From Desulfuromonas sp. TF (lineage in GTDB: Bacteria > Desulfobacterota > Desulfuromonadia > Desulfuromonadales > ATBO01): 64,000 bases of DNA. This document shows positions 28,581 to 38,268 of the stretch, one piece after another. Each line of letters opens with the position of its first letter. Position 1 is the stretch's first letter. Made by a program: the position numbers and the translations under genes. The stretch covers positions 185,369 to 249,368 of the forward strand of contig NZ_KI421426.1 in the NCBI RefSeq assembly GCF_000472285.1, written 5' to 3'. The notes under the pieces were generated by a model that saw nothing but the letters and a program-made list of their open reading frames with translations, ran no database searches and was not told the DNA's origin.

Positions 28581-30017
28581 GTGAATCTTCCCGACCACAA
28601 GACCAAGATCGTCTGCACCATCGGCCCGGCCTCCGAGTCCCGGGAGGTCATGGAGCGGATGCTGGAGGCGGGGATGAATGTCGCCCGCCTGAACTTTTCC
28701 CATGGCGACTTCGCCGCCCACAAGAAAGTCATCGACAACCTGCGTGCCGCATCAGCGGCAACGGGGCGCAGGATCGCCCTCATGGCCGACCTCTCCGGGC
28801 CGAAGATGCGCATCGGCAAGCTCAGGGAAGAGCCGGTCGAACTGAGCCCGGGCGATCCGCTCGTGCTGACGACCGAGGAGATCGACGGCGACCGGGGGAG
28901 GATGGCCGTTTCCTTCAAACGGCTGCCTCAGGCCGTCAAGCCCGGCGATGCGCTCTTTCTCAACGACGGCATCATCCAGATCGAGGTCGTCTCAGTCACC
29001 GGTAACGACGTCGCCTGCAGGGTGGTGGTCGGCGGCGAGCTGCGATCCCGCAAGGGACTCAACCTTCCCGGCATCGACCTCGGCCTCGGCGCCTTCACCG
29101 AGCGGGACCACGAGTGCCTCCGGTTCGCCGCGCGGGAGGGAATAGACGCCGTCAGTCAGTCCTTCGTCGAGACCGGCGACGACATCAGGGCGGTCCGCCG
29201 AGCGGCGGAGGCGCTGGACTACCACCCCTTCATCATCGCCAAGATCGAGCGCTCCAATGCCCTCGAGCATATGGACGATATCCTCGATGCCTCCGACGGC
29301 ATCATGATCGCCCGGGGGGACCTGGGGGTGGAGGTGCCGATCGAAAGGATCGCCGTCATCCAGAAGGACCTCATGCGCCAGGCCAATCGGCGCTCCAAGC
29401 CGGTCATCACGGCCACCCAGATGCTCGAGTCGATGACCGAGAGCCGCCGGCCGACCCGCGCCGAGGCCACCGACGTCGCCAACGCCATCCTCGACGGCAC
29501 CGACTGCGTCATGCTCTCGGCCGAATCGGCGATGGGGAAATATCCCGTGGATGCCGTGGCGATGCTGTCCCGGATCGCCGCCGCCGTCGAACCCCGCAAG
29601 CAGCCGATCACGGTTGAGGGGCTGTTCGAGGGGGTGGATCTCAAGGGAAGGCTCAAGCCCGCTCACCTCATCGCCGTGGCGGTCGAGGCGAGCATCAAGT
29701 ACGCCTCTCCCGCCGCCGTCTTCGTCCCCACCCACAGCGGCGCCACCGCCCGTAGCCTTTCCCTCTTCCGGCTGCCGGTCTGGGTCGCGGCGGTGAGCTC
29801 GTCCGAACGCACCTGCCAAGGTCTCGCTTTTTCCTACGGGGTGTATCCGGTGTACGAACCGTACCATCCGGAAGACTGGGATTCCTTCGTTCGGAGCTGG
29901 CTGGAGAGGCATCAGGTGGGGGGGGATATGGCCATCCTGACCGAAGGCCCCTCTAGAAAACACCCCGAGGGGCGCAACCGCATGGAAATCATGGATCTCA
30001 GGGGATCGAGATGCTGA
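28581..30017 (+). CDS. pyk: Pyruvate kinase
   Basis: 478 residues with a GTG start, chosen for GAGGAGG six bases upstream and KTKIVCTIGPAS beginning at residue 7. Conserved blocks are NVARLNFSHG, ALMADLSGPKMRIG, IIAKIERSNALEHMDDIL (catalytic Lys and Mg2+ Glu), MIARGDLGVEVP and VITATQMLESM. It converts phosphoenolpyruvate and ADP to pyruvate and ATP. The B domain is normal, and the C-terminal regulatory domain is present to about 440. It overlaps the next frame by 7 bases. Confidence 0.96.
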   Translation: MNLPDHKTKIVCTIGPASESREVMERMLEAGMNVARLNFSHGDFAAHKKVIDNLRAASAATGRRIALMADLSGPKMRIGKLREEPVELSPGDPLVLTTEEIDGDRGRMAVSFKRLPQAVKPGDALFLNDGIIQIEVVSVTGNDVACRVVVGGELRSRKGLNLPGIDLGLGAFTERDHECLRFAAREGIDAVSQSFVETGDDIRAVRRAAEALDYHPFIIAKIERSNALEHMDDILDASDGIMIARGDLGVEVPIERIAVIQKDLMRQANRRSKPVITATQMLESMTESRRPTRAEATDVANAILDGTDCVMLSAESAMGKYPVDAVAMLSRIAAAVEPRKQPITVEGLFEGVDLKGRLKPAHLIAVAVEASIKYASPAAVFVPTHSGATARSLSLFRLPVWVAAVSSSERTCQGLAFSYGVYPVYEPYHPEDWDSFVRSWLERHQVGGDMAILTEGPSRKHPEGRNRMEIMDLRGSRC

Positions 30018-30553
30018 TTCTGGCCGGTGGCAAGAATGTGCCGCTGATGGAGTGCATGAAATGGCCCTCCCATTTTCCCGCACGCAAGCCGCTGGGTATT
30101 CTTCTCGCCACGTTTTTCGGCCTCGCCGTGGCGGCTTGCGCCGCCATCTCCGGCCCGCCGCCCACGGGAGAGCTGCCGCTTCTCGATCTCTGGAGCGGCG
30201 ACTTCCCCGTAAAAGAGCTCGCGCGTCTACCCGAGGGCCAGCAGCAGTCGCCGACAGGCTTCATATCGGACCCTGCAACCTTCGCCGCCGTGTGGCGGGC
30301 CTTCAAGCCGGACACACCTTTGCCGGCCGTCGACTTCGACCGGAGCCTGGTGGTCTTCCACCGCAATACCACCTTCTACAACCACACTGACATCTTCAAG
30401 GTGGAGGCGGACCAGGGGGTGATCGATGTCCTCGCCATGGAAACCATGTCGGCCCTGCCCATCGAGGACCGGGTCGCTATGGCACTGGCGGTCATTCCCC
30501 GCCGGGGCGTGGTCGCCATCAAGGCCGGCGACCGGCTCGTCCCTTTGCGTTAA
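30011..30553 (+). CDS. Hypothetical lipoprotein-like protein
   Basis: 180 residues from ATG 30011, within the end of pyk. A start at 30047 or 30059 would place a better signal peptide (GILLATFFGLAVAACAAISG); the AVAAC motif could be a lipobox, with lipidated Cys at about residue 43 of the long form. The mature part is a small alpha/beta domain (FDRSLVVFHRNTTFYN, VAMALAVIPRRGVVAIKAG). I do not recognise the family. It precedes the Gmad2 lipoprotein by 21 bases and may be co-transcribed. Confidence 0.6.
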   Translation: MLILAGGKNVPLMECMKWPSHFPARKPLGILLATFFGLAVAACAAISGPPPTGELPLLDLWSGDFPVKELARLPEGQQQSPTGFISDPATFAAVWRAFKPDTPLPAVDFDRSLVVFHRNTTFYNHTDIFKVEADQGVIDVLAMETMSALPIEDRVAMALAVIPRRGVVAIKAGDRLVPLR

Positions 30554-30574
30554 AGCTTCGGTGGAGAACTGACG

Positions 30575-31738
30575 ATGCTTCACCTCAGGCTTTTATATCC
30601 TCTCACCCTGCTGATGGTCTGCGGGTGCGTCGGTCTGCCGCCAGAGCAGCCGAAAGCGGCTACAGTGGGCCAGGCCGCCGAAGCGGATTCTCCCGCCTCG
30701 GCCACCTATCGGATCGCGGGGCGCTTCGTCTCCCTGAGCGGAGGCCGCGCCGAGAATCAGGTCATCCCCGGGGCTGCCTCACGCACCGTGACGGAAATCT
30801 TCGGCGAACCGGTCGCCGGAGACCTCGATGGCGACGGCACCGCGGACGCGGCACTGCTGCTGGTGCAGCAGACCGGCGGAAGCGGCAGCTTTTTCCACCT
30901 CGCCGCGGCGCTGCAGAAGGACCGGAAGTGGCAAGGCAGCAACGCCGTTTTTCTAGGCGACCGCATCGCGCCGCAGGAGCTGTCTGTCCGCAATGGACTG
31001 ATCATCATCCGCTATGCCGAGCACCGGCCGGGCGAACCCATGGCCGCCGCCCCCACCAGCGCGGTCGAGCGTTATTTCCTGGTCGAAAACGATCTCTTGT
31101 TAGAAAGGTTTTTAGAGGGGAAGGGAGCTGCGCCTCGCGAGGGATGGGTGACCATCGGCCACGAGGTGAGAGAAATCCTTCTCTGCGGCGAGGAACAGCC
31201 GCGTTGGCTGATGGGCGATTCTCCGGCCTATGGGGACATCCGGGCTGCCCACCGCCAGGCGGCGGCAGACCTGCCTCCCTATGCTCCCGTCTTCATGATT
31301 CTCTCGGGAGAGGAGACGCCGGCTCCCGGCGATGGTTTCGGGGCCGACTGCCCCGGCGGTTTTCGTGCCGCGCAGCTGCTGAAGGTAGCGTCCAGAGGCC
31401 ACTGCAGAAGCGAATGGATCCGGGTAGACGCACCGTCCCCCGGCACTTCCGTGGTCAAGGAGACGATCGAGATCAGCGGCCAGGCCCGGGGTCCATGGTT
31501 TTTCGAGGGGGATTTTCCGCTGCTGGTCATCGAGAGGATGGGAAGTGTCGTCGCCCGCCACTACGCCAGCGCCCAGGGTCCGTGGATGACCAGAGGCTGG
31601 GTTCCCTTCAGAAGTGTGGTCACCATTTCCCAACCCTACGAGCCGGGGTGGGGCTGGCTGGTATTGAAGAAGGACAACCCCACCGACCGGCGCGAACTCG
31701 ATGACGAGGTGCGCATCCCTGTTTTCCTGCCGCCGTGA
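30575..31738 (+). CDS. Lipoprotein with C-terminal Gmad2 domain
   Basis: 387 residues. The signal peptide ends at LMVCGCVGLPP, so it is probably a lipoprotein. Residues about 50-170 are an unknown domain with an Asp-rich GDLDGDGTADAALLL stretch that looks like a calcium-binding loop. The C-terminal part (about 280-385) matches the Gmad2 immunoglobulin-like fold: ARGPWFFEGDFPLLVIE, WMTRGWVPF and KKDNPTDRRELDDEVRIPV. Gmad2 domains are found in spore germination and surface proteins. A role in the cell envelope is likely; a link to sugar metabolism is not. Confidence 0.75.
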   Translation: MLHLRLLYPLTLLMVCGCVGLPPEQPKAATVGQAAEADSPASATYRIAGRFVSLSGGRAENQVIPGAASRTVTEIFGEPVAGDLDGDGTADAALLLVQQTGGSGSFFHLAAALQKDRKWQGSNAVFLGDRIAPQELSVRNGLIIIRYAEHRPGEPMAAAPTSAVERYFLVENDLLLERFLEGKGAAPREGWVTIGHEVREILLCGEEQPRWLMGDSPAYGDIRAAHRQAAADLPPYAPVFMILSGEETPAPGDGFGADCPGGFRAAQLLKVASRGHCRSEWIRVDAPSPGTSVVKETIEISGQARGPWFFEGDFPLLVIERMGSVVARHYASAQGPWMTRGWVPFRSVVTISQPYEPGWGWLVLKKDNPTDRRELDDEVRIPVFLPP

Positions 31739-31753
31739 GTCTGACGGAGAGAC

Positions 31754-31919
31754 ATCCTGCTGACCGTCTTCGGTCTGATGGAAGATGGAGTCAGCGCCCT
31801 TCTCGATTTCTCGGGCACGCTTCGTAACGGAACTATCACCATCGAAGGCACCCTTTCCGCCTAGCGGTCCCTGCGCCTGGGGGACTTTCAGCCGCCAGGC
31901 CGGACCGGAAATATTCTGA
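31754..31919 (+). pseudogene. 3' remnant of a GrlR-like gene
   Basis: The segment aligns with the last 160 or so bases of the intact GrlR-like gene at 33960-34313: both share TCTCGATTTCTC, GGCACCCTTTCC and GCCAGGCCGGACCGGAAAT. The remnant has no start codon, acquires a TAG and shifts frame in the last third. It begins 15 bases after the Gmad2 gene and lies upstream of pgi, while the intact paralog lies downstream of pgi. So two copies once flanked pgi, or one was moved. Confidence 0.8.
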
Positions 31920-32212
31920 CCGGATTCCGCCGGAAAGCCCGCGTACCTGCTTCTGAAGGTCCAGGTCGCCAGGCAGAACAAAAGAAGGGGTACTTCCGCG
32001 ATCGCTAAAACCGACGGTACGTAACTCCATGGCGTTCGTCGATTGCGGGGAAAGTACGCTTCCCGCTGCATATGCTTGAAAACGAACAAACCGGTTAGAA
32101 AAATGGAAGGTTTCGTTGTAAACTTCAACACTGAGCTTTGTGCTGCAGCTGAACACCCTGTCGATTCCGTCAACCTCCCCTTGCTGATTATGAGGAGACA
32201 AGGAAGCCAACC
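31920..32212. other. Gap upstream of pgi
   Basis: 293 bases between the GrlR-like remnant and pgi. No frame of credible coding quality is seen. AT-rich stretches (near 32040-32130) may hold the pgi promoter, but no clear -35/-10 pair stands out. An AAGGAAG ribosome binding site precedes the pgi ATG. Confidence 0.5.
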
Positions 32213-33862
32213 ATGACAGAAGCCATCACCCCGCTGACCGCCCGCCCCGCCTGGAGGGCCCTCACCGAACACCACGCCGCCATCCGGGAGCGCCATCTCC
32301 GCGAACTCTTCGCCGAGGACCCCGGGCGGGGAGAGAGTCTGGCGGTCGAGGCCGTCGGCCTCTATCTGGACTACTCGAAAAACCGCATCACCGACGAGAC
32401 TCTTCGGCTCCTCCTGCAGCTGGCCGAGGCATCCGGCCTGCGAGCGCGGATCGACGCCATGTTCCGGGGGGAGAAGATCAATATCACGGAGGGCCGGGGC
32501 GTCCTCCACGTGGCCCTGCGCGCCCCCCGGGGGGCGACGATCCTCGTCGACGGCGAGAACGTGGTCCCCGGGGTGCACGCCGTGCTCGACCGGATGAGCG
32601 CCTTCGTCAGCCGCGTCCGCAGCGGCGATTGGCGCGGCCATACCGGCAAGCGCATCCGCAACGTCGTCAACATCGGCATCGGCGGCTCCGACCTCGGGCC
32701 GGTGATGGCCTACGAGGCGCTCAGGCACTTCAGCGACCGCTCCATGACCTTCCGCTTCGTCTCCAATATTGACGGAACCGACTTCGCGGAGGCGGTCCTC
32801 GACCTCGACCCTGCGGAAACCCTCTTCATCGTCTCCTCCAAAACGTTCACGACGCTGGAGACGATGACCAACGCCCGGACGGCTCGGGAGTGGCTGCTCC
32901 GGGGGCTGAGAGGCGACGAGAAGGCCGTGGCAAGGCACTTCGTCGCGGTTTCGACCAATGCCGAAAAGGTGGCCGAGTTCGGGATCGACACGGCCAACAT
33001 GTTCGAATTCTGGGACTGGGTCGGCGGGCGCTACTCCATGGACTCGGCGATCGGCCTTTCGACGATGCTCGCAATAGGCCCGGACCATTTTCGCGCCCTC
33101 CTCGACGGCTTCCACCAGATGGACGAGCACTTCCGCACGGCCCCCTTCGAACGCAATCTGCCGGTGCTCATGGGACTCCTTTCCATCTGGTACGTCAACT
33201 TCTTCGACGCGCCGACCATTGCGGTTCTGCCGTACGAGCAGTACCTGAAGCGCTTCCCGGCCTACCTGCAGCAGTTGACGATGGAGAGCAACGGCAAGCG
33301 TGTCACGCTCGACGGGGTCGAGGTCGACTACCAGACCAGCCCCATCTACTGGGGAGAACCGGGGACCAACGGACAGCACTCTTTCTACCAGCTGATTCAT
33401 CAGGGAACCCGGCTCATCCCCTGCGACTTCATCGCTTTCCACAAGTCGCTCAACCCCATGGGGCGGCATCACGACCTGCTCCTCGCCAACGTCTTCGCCC
33501 AATCCGAAGCCCTGGCCTTCGGCAGGACCCCAGAGGAAGTCAGGGCCGAGGGGACGCCGGACTGGCTCGTGCCCCACCGGGTTTTCACCGGAAACCGCCC
33601 CTCGAACACGATCCTCGCCGAGCAGCTCACCCCGGAAATCCTCGGCAAGCTCGTGGCGCTGTACGAACACTGCGTGTACACCCAGGGGGTGATCTGGAAC
33701 ATCAACCCCTTCGATCAGTGGGGGGTGGAGCTTGGGAAGGCGCTCGCCCAGCGCATCATCCCGGAACTCGAGAGCGAACAGGAGCCCGCGCTCGATCACG
33801 ACGGCTCGACCAACGCCCTGATCCGCCGTCACCGGAAGATCGGGAAGAGGAGCAAAGGATGA
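32213..33862 (+). CDS. pgi: Glucose-6-phosphate isomerase
   Basis: 549 residues, the length of the E. coli-type enzyme. It has [27 protein letters not shown], the loop [25 protein letters not shown], and late [13 protein letters not shown] with the catalytic His region. It interconverts glucose-6-phosphate and fructose-6-phosphate. Its stop codon is inside an ATGA that once began a coupled pgm copy (see 33859-33963). Confidence 0.96.
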   Translation: MTEAITPLTARPAWRALTEHHAAIRERHLRELFAEDPGRGESLAVEAVGLYLDYSKNRITDETLRLLLQLAEASGLRARIDAMFRGEKINITEGRGVLHVALRAPRGATILVDGENVVPGVHAVLDRMSAFVSRVRSGDWRGHTGKRIRNVVNIGIGGSDLGPVMAYEALRHFSDRSMTFRFVSNIDGTDFAEAVLDLDPAETLFIVSSKTFTTLETMTNARTAREWLLRGLRGDEKAVARHFVAVSTNAEKVAEFGIDTANMFEFWDWVGGRYSMDSAIGLSTMLAIGPDHFRALLDGFHQMDEHFRTAPFERNLPVLMGLLSIWYVNFFDAPTIAVLPYEQYLKRFPAYLQQLTMESNGKRVTLDGVEVDYQTSPIYWGEPGTNGQHSFYQLIHQGTRLIPCDFIAFHKSLNPMGRHHDLLLANVFAQSEALAFGRTPEEVRAEGTPDWLVPHRVFTGNRPSNTILAEQLTPEILGKLVALYEHCVYTQGVIWNINPFDQWGVELGKALAQRIIPELESEQEPALDHDGSTNALIRRHRKIGKRSKG

Positions 33863-33963
33863 AGTTGCATGAACTCGCCGGAAAGCAGGCCGCGGACTCG
33901 CCCCCTTTATCGTGCAATCCGCCACCGTTGCCAGAAGCGGGAACCCCGGGAGGAAAGCCATGA
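33859..33963 (+). pseudogene. Truncated pgm start (34 codons)
   Basis: An ATG overlapping the pgi stop (ATGA) opens [16 protein letters not shown], which matches the true pgm start [14 protein letters not shown] at 34565. The DNA agrees with the pgm start at 34556-34600 in AGGAGCAAAGGATGA and TGCATGAACTCGCCGGAAA, including the ribosome binding site. It diverges after about 45 bases and ends in a TGA that itself overlaps the ATG of the GrlR-like gene. It is best explained as a leftover of pgm created when the GrlR-like segment was inserted. Confidence 0.8.
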
Positions 33964-34313
33964 TCGAAGGTTTGTGGACGGCTCAGGTCAGATCGAATGT
34001 CAGCAACATCAGCCAGGGCTTCGGGGTGCTGATTTTGCGCGACGGCCGCATCTACGGCGGCAATTCCCTCTTTTACCATGTCGGCAGCTATACCTTGGAC
34101 GGAGAGACCGTCAGAGGTGAAATCGTTATGAAGCATTATGGCGCCGATCCGCTGACGATCTTCGGACTGGTGGAAGAGGGAGCCAGCGCTCTCCTCGATT
34201 TCTCCGGCAGGATCGGTGACGGAACCATCACCCTTCAAGGCACCCTTTCCGGCCAGCCGTCCCTGCGTCTGGAAGGGACACTCACCCGCCAGGCCGGACC
34301 GGAAATTTTCTGA
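33960..34313 (+). CDS. GrlR-like small protein
   Basis: 117 residues from ATG 33960 (GGGAGGAAAG upstream; overlaps the preceding mini-frame's TGA). The start MIEGLWTAQVRSN and the GRIYGGNSLFYHVGSYTLDGE segment are characteristic of the GrlR family, small beta-barrel-like proteins named after the negative regulator of the E. coli type III secretion locus. Outside pathogens they have no known role. It is an insert between pgi and pgm, with a 3' remnant of a paralog upstream of pgi. Confidence 0.75.
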   Translation: MIEGLWTAQVRSNVSNISQGFGVLILRDGRIYGGNSLFYHVGSYTLDGETVRGEIVMKHYGADPLTIFGLVEEGASALLDFSGRIGDGTITLQGTLSGQPSLRLEGTLTRQAGPEIF

Positions 34314-34371
34314 CGAATGATTTAGGCATCGTCCCGGTCGAAGCATCAGTCACCATTTCTCGATTTCGAAA

Positions 34372-34517
34372 GACGGCATATCATCCCGAGGACGATATAT
34401 CGTCCTGACAGCCCTCCACTGCCAACCCTCCATGCCTCTGCCCTTCTGATTTCCTCAATTTTATTCTTCACTTGAAAGCAAACCGCGGCGCCCCGAGATC
34501 TGGCATGGAAATCGGAA
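34372..34517 (+). repeat. Composite intergenic repeat, copy 2
   Basis: It begins with GACGGCATATCATCCCGA, followed by the perfect 18-bp palindrome AGGACGATATATCGTCCT (34389-34406), and ends with a 21-base block (34497-34517) including TGGCATGGAAATCGGAA identical to 8377-8397. It lies between the GrlR-like gene and pgm and was probably carried in with that segment. Confidence 0.65.
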
Positions 34518-34564
34518 GATCAAAAGTATGGGCGGGACAGAAGATTTGGCCTTAGGAGCAAAGG

Positions 34565-36223
34565 ATGACAATGCATGAACTCGCCGGAAAACCGGCGCCG
34601 CGATCGATACTGGCGAACATCCCGCGACTGGTCTCGGCCTATTACACGCATGCGCCGGATGCCTCAGACCCGGAGCAGCGGGTCGCCTTCGGAACCTCGG
34701 GGCACCGGGGATCGTCGCTCCGGAAGAGTTTCAACGAGGCGCACATCCTCGCCATCAGCCAGGCCATCTGCGAGTACCGGAAGGCGCAGGGGATTGGCGG
34801 ACCGCTCTTTCTCGGGATGGATACCCATGCCCTTTCCGAACCGGCCCTGGCGAGCGCCATCGAGGTTTTTGCGGGGAACGGTCTCGACGTGTTCATCCAG
34901 GAAGGGCTGGGCTACACGCCGACCCCGGTGATCTCCCATGCGATACTCGTCCACAACCGCGAGATTCGGGGAAGCCGCGGACTCGCCGACGGCGTGGTCG
35001 TCACCCCTTCCCACAATCCACCCGAGGACGGAGGGTTCAAGTACAACCCGCCCCACGGCGGCCCGGCGGATACCGCAACGACCAAGGCCATCGAGGAGAG
35101 GGCCAACGAGCTGCTGGCCAGGGGTCTCGAGGGGGTCAGGAGGGTTCTCTTCGAAAGAGCCCTGAGGGCCGGCGGCATCCGCCGTCACGACTACGTGACG
35201 CCTTACGTCGACGCTCTCGGCAGCGTCGTCGACATGGAGAGCATTGCGGCGGCGGGCCTCAGGATCGGCATCGACCCGCTCGGCGGGGCGGCGGTCGCTT
35301 TCTGGCACCCGATCGCCGAGCGTTACGGCCTGCATCTGGAAGTCGTCAACGAGAATGTGGATCCCACGTTTTCCTTCATGACCCTGGACAGGGACGGGAA
35401 GATCAGGATGGACTGCTCTTCGCCCTTTGCCATGGAGAGCCTCATCCGGTTGAAGGACCGTTTCGACATCGCCTGCGGCAACGATACGGATGTCGACCGC
35501 CACGGCATCGTGACGAAGGGGGCGGGGCTCATGAACCCGAACCACTATCTCTCAACGGCCATCTGGTACCTCTTCCAGAACCGGGTCGGCTGGAGTCCGA
35601 ACGCCGCCATCGGCAAGACCCTGGTTTCGACGTCGATGATCGACAGGGTCGGCGCGGCGCTCGGCAGGAAGGTCTGCGAGGTGCCGGTCGGGTTCAAGTG
35701 GTTCGTCGACGGGCTCCTGGACGGATCTTTCGGCTTCGGCGGCGAGGAGAGCGCCGGCGCCTCGTTCCTCAGAAGGGACGGCGCGGTCTGGACGACCGAC
35801 AAGGACGGCATCATCATGAACCTGCTCGCCGGTGAGATGACCGCCCGAACGGGAAGGGATCCCGGCGAACTCTACCGGGAGATCGAAGGCCGGTTCGGAA
35901 GCCCTTCGTATGCGCGAATCGACGCCCCCGCCACCCCGGAGCAGAAGGAGGTGCTGAAAAAACTTTCTCCGGACCTGGTCACGACGCGGGAACTGGCCGG
36001 TGAGCCGATCACGGCAAAACTGACCCGTGCGCCGGGGAACGGCGCCGACATCGGAGGTCTGAAGGTGATCACGCAGAACGGATGGTTCGCCGCCCGCCCT
36101 TCGGGGACGGAGGATATCTACAAGATCTACGCGGAAAGCTTCCTGGGTGAAGAGCATCTGCTCAAGATTCAGGAAGAGGCCCAGGCCATCGTCAGCGCCG
36201 CGTTCGCCGCTGCGGGGTTCTGA
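34565..36223 (+). CDS. pgm: Phosphoglucomutase (alpha-D-glucose-specific)
   Basis: 552 residues, close to E. coli Pgm (546). It starts with [11 protein letters not shown], has the phosphoserine loop TPSHNPP (Ser149), the Mg2+ loop [11 protein letters not shown] and the sugar-binding GEESAGASF. The enzyme links glucose-1-phosphate from glycogen phosphorylase to glucose-6-phosphate. The ribosome binding site AGGAGCAAAGG is the same as the duplicated one after pgi. Confidence 0.96.
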   Translation: MTMHELAGKPAPRSILANIPRLVSAYYTHAPDASDPEQRVAFGTSGHRGSSLRKSFNEAHILAISQAICEYRKAQGIGGPLFLGMDTHALSEPALASAIEVFAGNGLDVFIQEGLGYTPTPVISHAILVHNREIRGSRGLADGVVVTPSHNPPEDGGFKYNPPHGGPADTATTKAIEERANELLARGLEGVRRVLFERALRAGGIRRHDYVTPYVDALGSVVDMESIAAAGLRIGIDPLGGAAVAFWHPIAERYGLHLEVVNENVDPTFSFMTLDRDGKIRMDCSSPFAMESLIRLKDRFDIACGNDTDVDRHGIVTKGAGLMNPNHYLSTAIWYLFQNRVGWSPNAAIGKTLVSTSMIDRVGAALGRKVCEVPVGFKWFVDGLLDGSFGFGGEESAGASFLRRDGAVWTTDKDGIIMNLLAGEMTARTGRDPGELYREIEGRFGSPSYARIDAPATPEQKEVLKKLSPDLVTTRELAGEPITAKLTRAPGNGADIGGLKVITQNGWFAARPSGTEDIYKIYAESFLGEEHLLKIQEEAQAIVSAAFAAAGF

Positions 36224-36229
36224 GGCCCC

Positions 36230-36285
36230 CGACTGGGGGGGAAAACACCGCTGCATTGTGCGGTGAAGAAAAGGTGATAAGCTCG
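36230..36285 (+). terminator. Two hairpins between pgm and the hydrogenase operon
   Basis: CCCCC-GACT-GGGGG, then CACCGC..GCGGTG, follow the pgm stop within 60 bases. Neither is followed by a good T-run. They could weaken read-through into echA or be RNA processing sites. Confidence 0.35.
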
Positions 36286-36372
36286 CTCTAACGCAGTCCG
36301 AACAAGCCGCAATCGGCGTTGGCCCGTGCATCACAGGCAGGACCGTTCCCGATAATCGGCGAGATGGGCGCC

Positions 36373-38268
36373 ATGAAGATACTGCTGTTTCTGATCATGT
36401 TCCCCCTGCTGATCTCCCTGCTGGCGCTGATCCTGCCGCGCGGCCTTGGCAGCAAAAAAACAGTTGGTGCGGTCGCCAATGGCTTGCTGTGCGCCGTCCC
36501 CATCTATCTCCTGATCACTTATCTGGATAGGGGGCCGGCTTTTTTCCGGCTGGAGAGCAGACTCATCGACCTGGTGATGCTCCTCGTCGAGCTCGCCATC
36601 GCCGCCTTCCTTCTCTATCTTTCCTTCAAGGCCAAAAGAGTCCTGCCGGCGCTGCTGGTTCTCATCCAGACGGCGATCATCCTCACCCTGGAGGCGACCG
36701 CCGGGCACGGGCTGCACGTCGAGCACAGCCTGTTCGTGGATAAGTTCTCCATCATCATGGCGCTGATCATCGGTATCATCGGCAGCGCCATCTGCCTCTA
36801 CGCCTTCGGCTACATGCCGGAATTCCACGAGCACTACAAGGAGGTGAAGGACCGGCGCAACACCTTCGGCTTCCTCATGTACCTCTTTCTCTCCGCCATG
36901 TTCGGCATCGTCTTTTCCAACAACCTCATGTGGCTCTATTTCTTCTGGGAAATAACCACCGTCTGCTCCTTCCTGCTGATCGGCTACAAGAACGACGAGG
37001 CGTCCCGAGAGAGCGCCTTCCGGGCGCTGAACATGAACCTGATCGGGGGGGTTGTCTTCGCCGCCGGCCTGCTCCATCTCGCTTCCTCTTCCGGAATCAT
37101 GGAGCTGGACAAGCTGCTGCGGCTCGACCAGGGAGTGGTCCTGCTCCCGGCCGCCTGCCTGGCCTTCGCCGGTCTGGCGAAGTCGGCGCAGTTCCCCTTC
37201 TCTTCCTGGCTGACCGGCGCCATGGTGGCTCCCACGCCGGTTTCCGCGCTGCTCCATTCGAGCACGATGGTCAAGGCCGGGGTCTATCTCATCCTGCGGG
37301 TGTCGCCGATCATGGAGAACACCGCGGCGGCCAAGATGCTCACCCTCATCGGCGGAACGAGCTTCCTCATCGCCGCCCTGATCGCCATCTCCCAAAGCAA
37401 CGCCAAAAAAGTGCTCGCCTATTCAACCATCTCCAACCTCGGCCTGATCGTCGCCTGCGCGGGGGTGAACACGGACGCGGCGGTGTGGTCGGCTCTGCTG
37501 CTGATCATCTTCCATGCGGTGGCCAAGTCGCTCCTCTTCCTCTGCGTGGGGATCATCGAATACAAGCTGGGAAGCCGGGATATCGAGGACATGGACTATC
37601 TCATCATGCGCCTGCCGAAGCTCACCGCGGTCATGATGATCGGAATGGCCGGGATGTTCCTCGCGCCTTTCGGCATGATCATCAGCAAGTTCATCACCCT
37701 CAAGGCCTTCGTCGAGAGCAATCCGGCCATGGTCGTCATCCTGGCCTACGGCAGCGCCGCCACGGTCTTATTCTGGACGAAATGGATGGGGAAGATCATG
37801 ACCATCCGGCACGGGGTGGCCGAGGTGGTGGAGCACCGGGTGAGCCGCTGGGAATGGACCACCCTGGGGATCCTGGCCGTGGCCACGGTGGCGGTATGCC
37901 TCACCTTCCCTTTTATCTCCTTCCATGTCATCGACCCCTGGCTTCGGGAGCTATTCGGGACCGTCCCAGTGGTCGATACCTTCAACGTGCTGGTGGTCTT
38001 CGCCATCATGCTCGGCCTGCTGATCATTCTGCCCCTCGGCCTCCTCTACTACGCCTTTGTGGACAAGACCTACAAGCGGGTCGGCATCTACCTGGGAGGG
38101 GGGAATATCGACAATAACACCTTCGAGGGGGCGATGGCATCGACGCAGACTATCCAGATGAAGAACTACTATCTGGAGAGATATTTCGGCGAAGAGAGGC
38201 TGTTCAATGTCGGGCTGTTCGTTTCCCTGACGTTGACCTTCATCATGTTCGGGGCGGCGGCGATATGA
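36373..38268 (+). CDS. echA: Ech-type hydrogenase subunit A (NuoL/MrpA-like)
   Basis: 631 residues from ATG 36373, with about 16 hydrophobic segments. It is the proton-translocating antiporter-like subunit of group 4 [NiFe] hydrogenases, homologous to NuoL/NuoM. Key features are FWEITTVCSFLLIGY (conserved Glu in helix 5), LAKSAQFPFSSWLTGAM with Lys, and ALLHSSTMVKAGVYL with His/Lys. It is coupled to echB by an ATGA overlap. In contrast to NuoL it has no C-terminal long lateral helix of full length; the end is short. Confidence 0.9.
   Translation: MKILLFLIMFPLLISLLALILPRGLGSKKTVGAVANGLLCAVPIYLLITYLDRGPAFFRLESRLIDLVMLLVELAIAAFLLYLSFKAKRVLPALLVLIQTAIILTLEATAGHGLHVEHSLFVDKFSIIMALIIGIIGSAICLYAFGYMPEFHEHYKEVKDRRNTFGFLMYLFLSAMFGIVFSNNLMWLYFFWEITTVCSFLLIGYKNDEASRESAFRALNMNLIGGVVFAAGLLHLASSSGIMELDKLLRLDQGVVLLPAACLAFAGLAKSAQFPFSSWLTGAMVAPTPVSALLHSSTMVKAGVYLILRVSPIMENTAAAKMLTLIGGTSFLIAALIAISQSNAKKVLAYSTISNLGLIVACAGVNTDAAVWSALLLIIFHAVAKSLLFLCVGIIEYKLGSRDIEDMDYLIMRLPKLTAVMMIGMAGMFLAPFGMIISKFITLKAFVESNPAMVVILAYGSAATVLFWTKWMGKIMTIRHGVAEVVEHRVSRWEWTTLGILAVATVAVCLTFPFISFHVIDPWLRELFGTVPVVDTFNVLVVFAIMLGLLIILPLGLLYYAFVDKTYKRVGIYLGGGNIDNNTFEGAMASTQTIQMKNYYLERYFGEERLFNVGLFVSLTLTFIMFGAAAI

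Noticed and set aside
31112..33961. Minus-strand open frame of 949 codons opposite pgi
   Set aside because: Antisense to pgi and the Gmad2 gene; composition and lack of motifs show it is a high-GC shadow.
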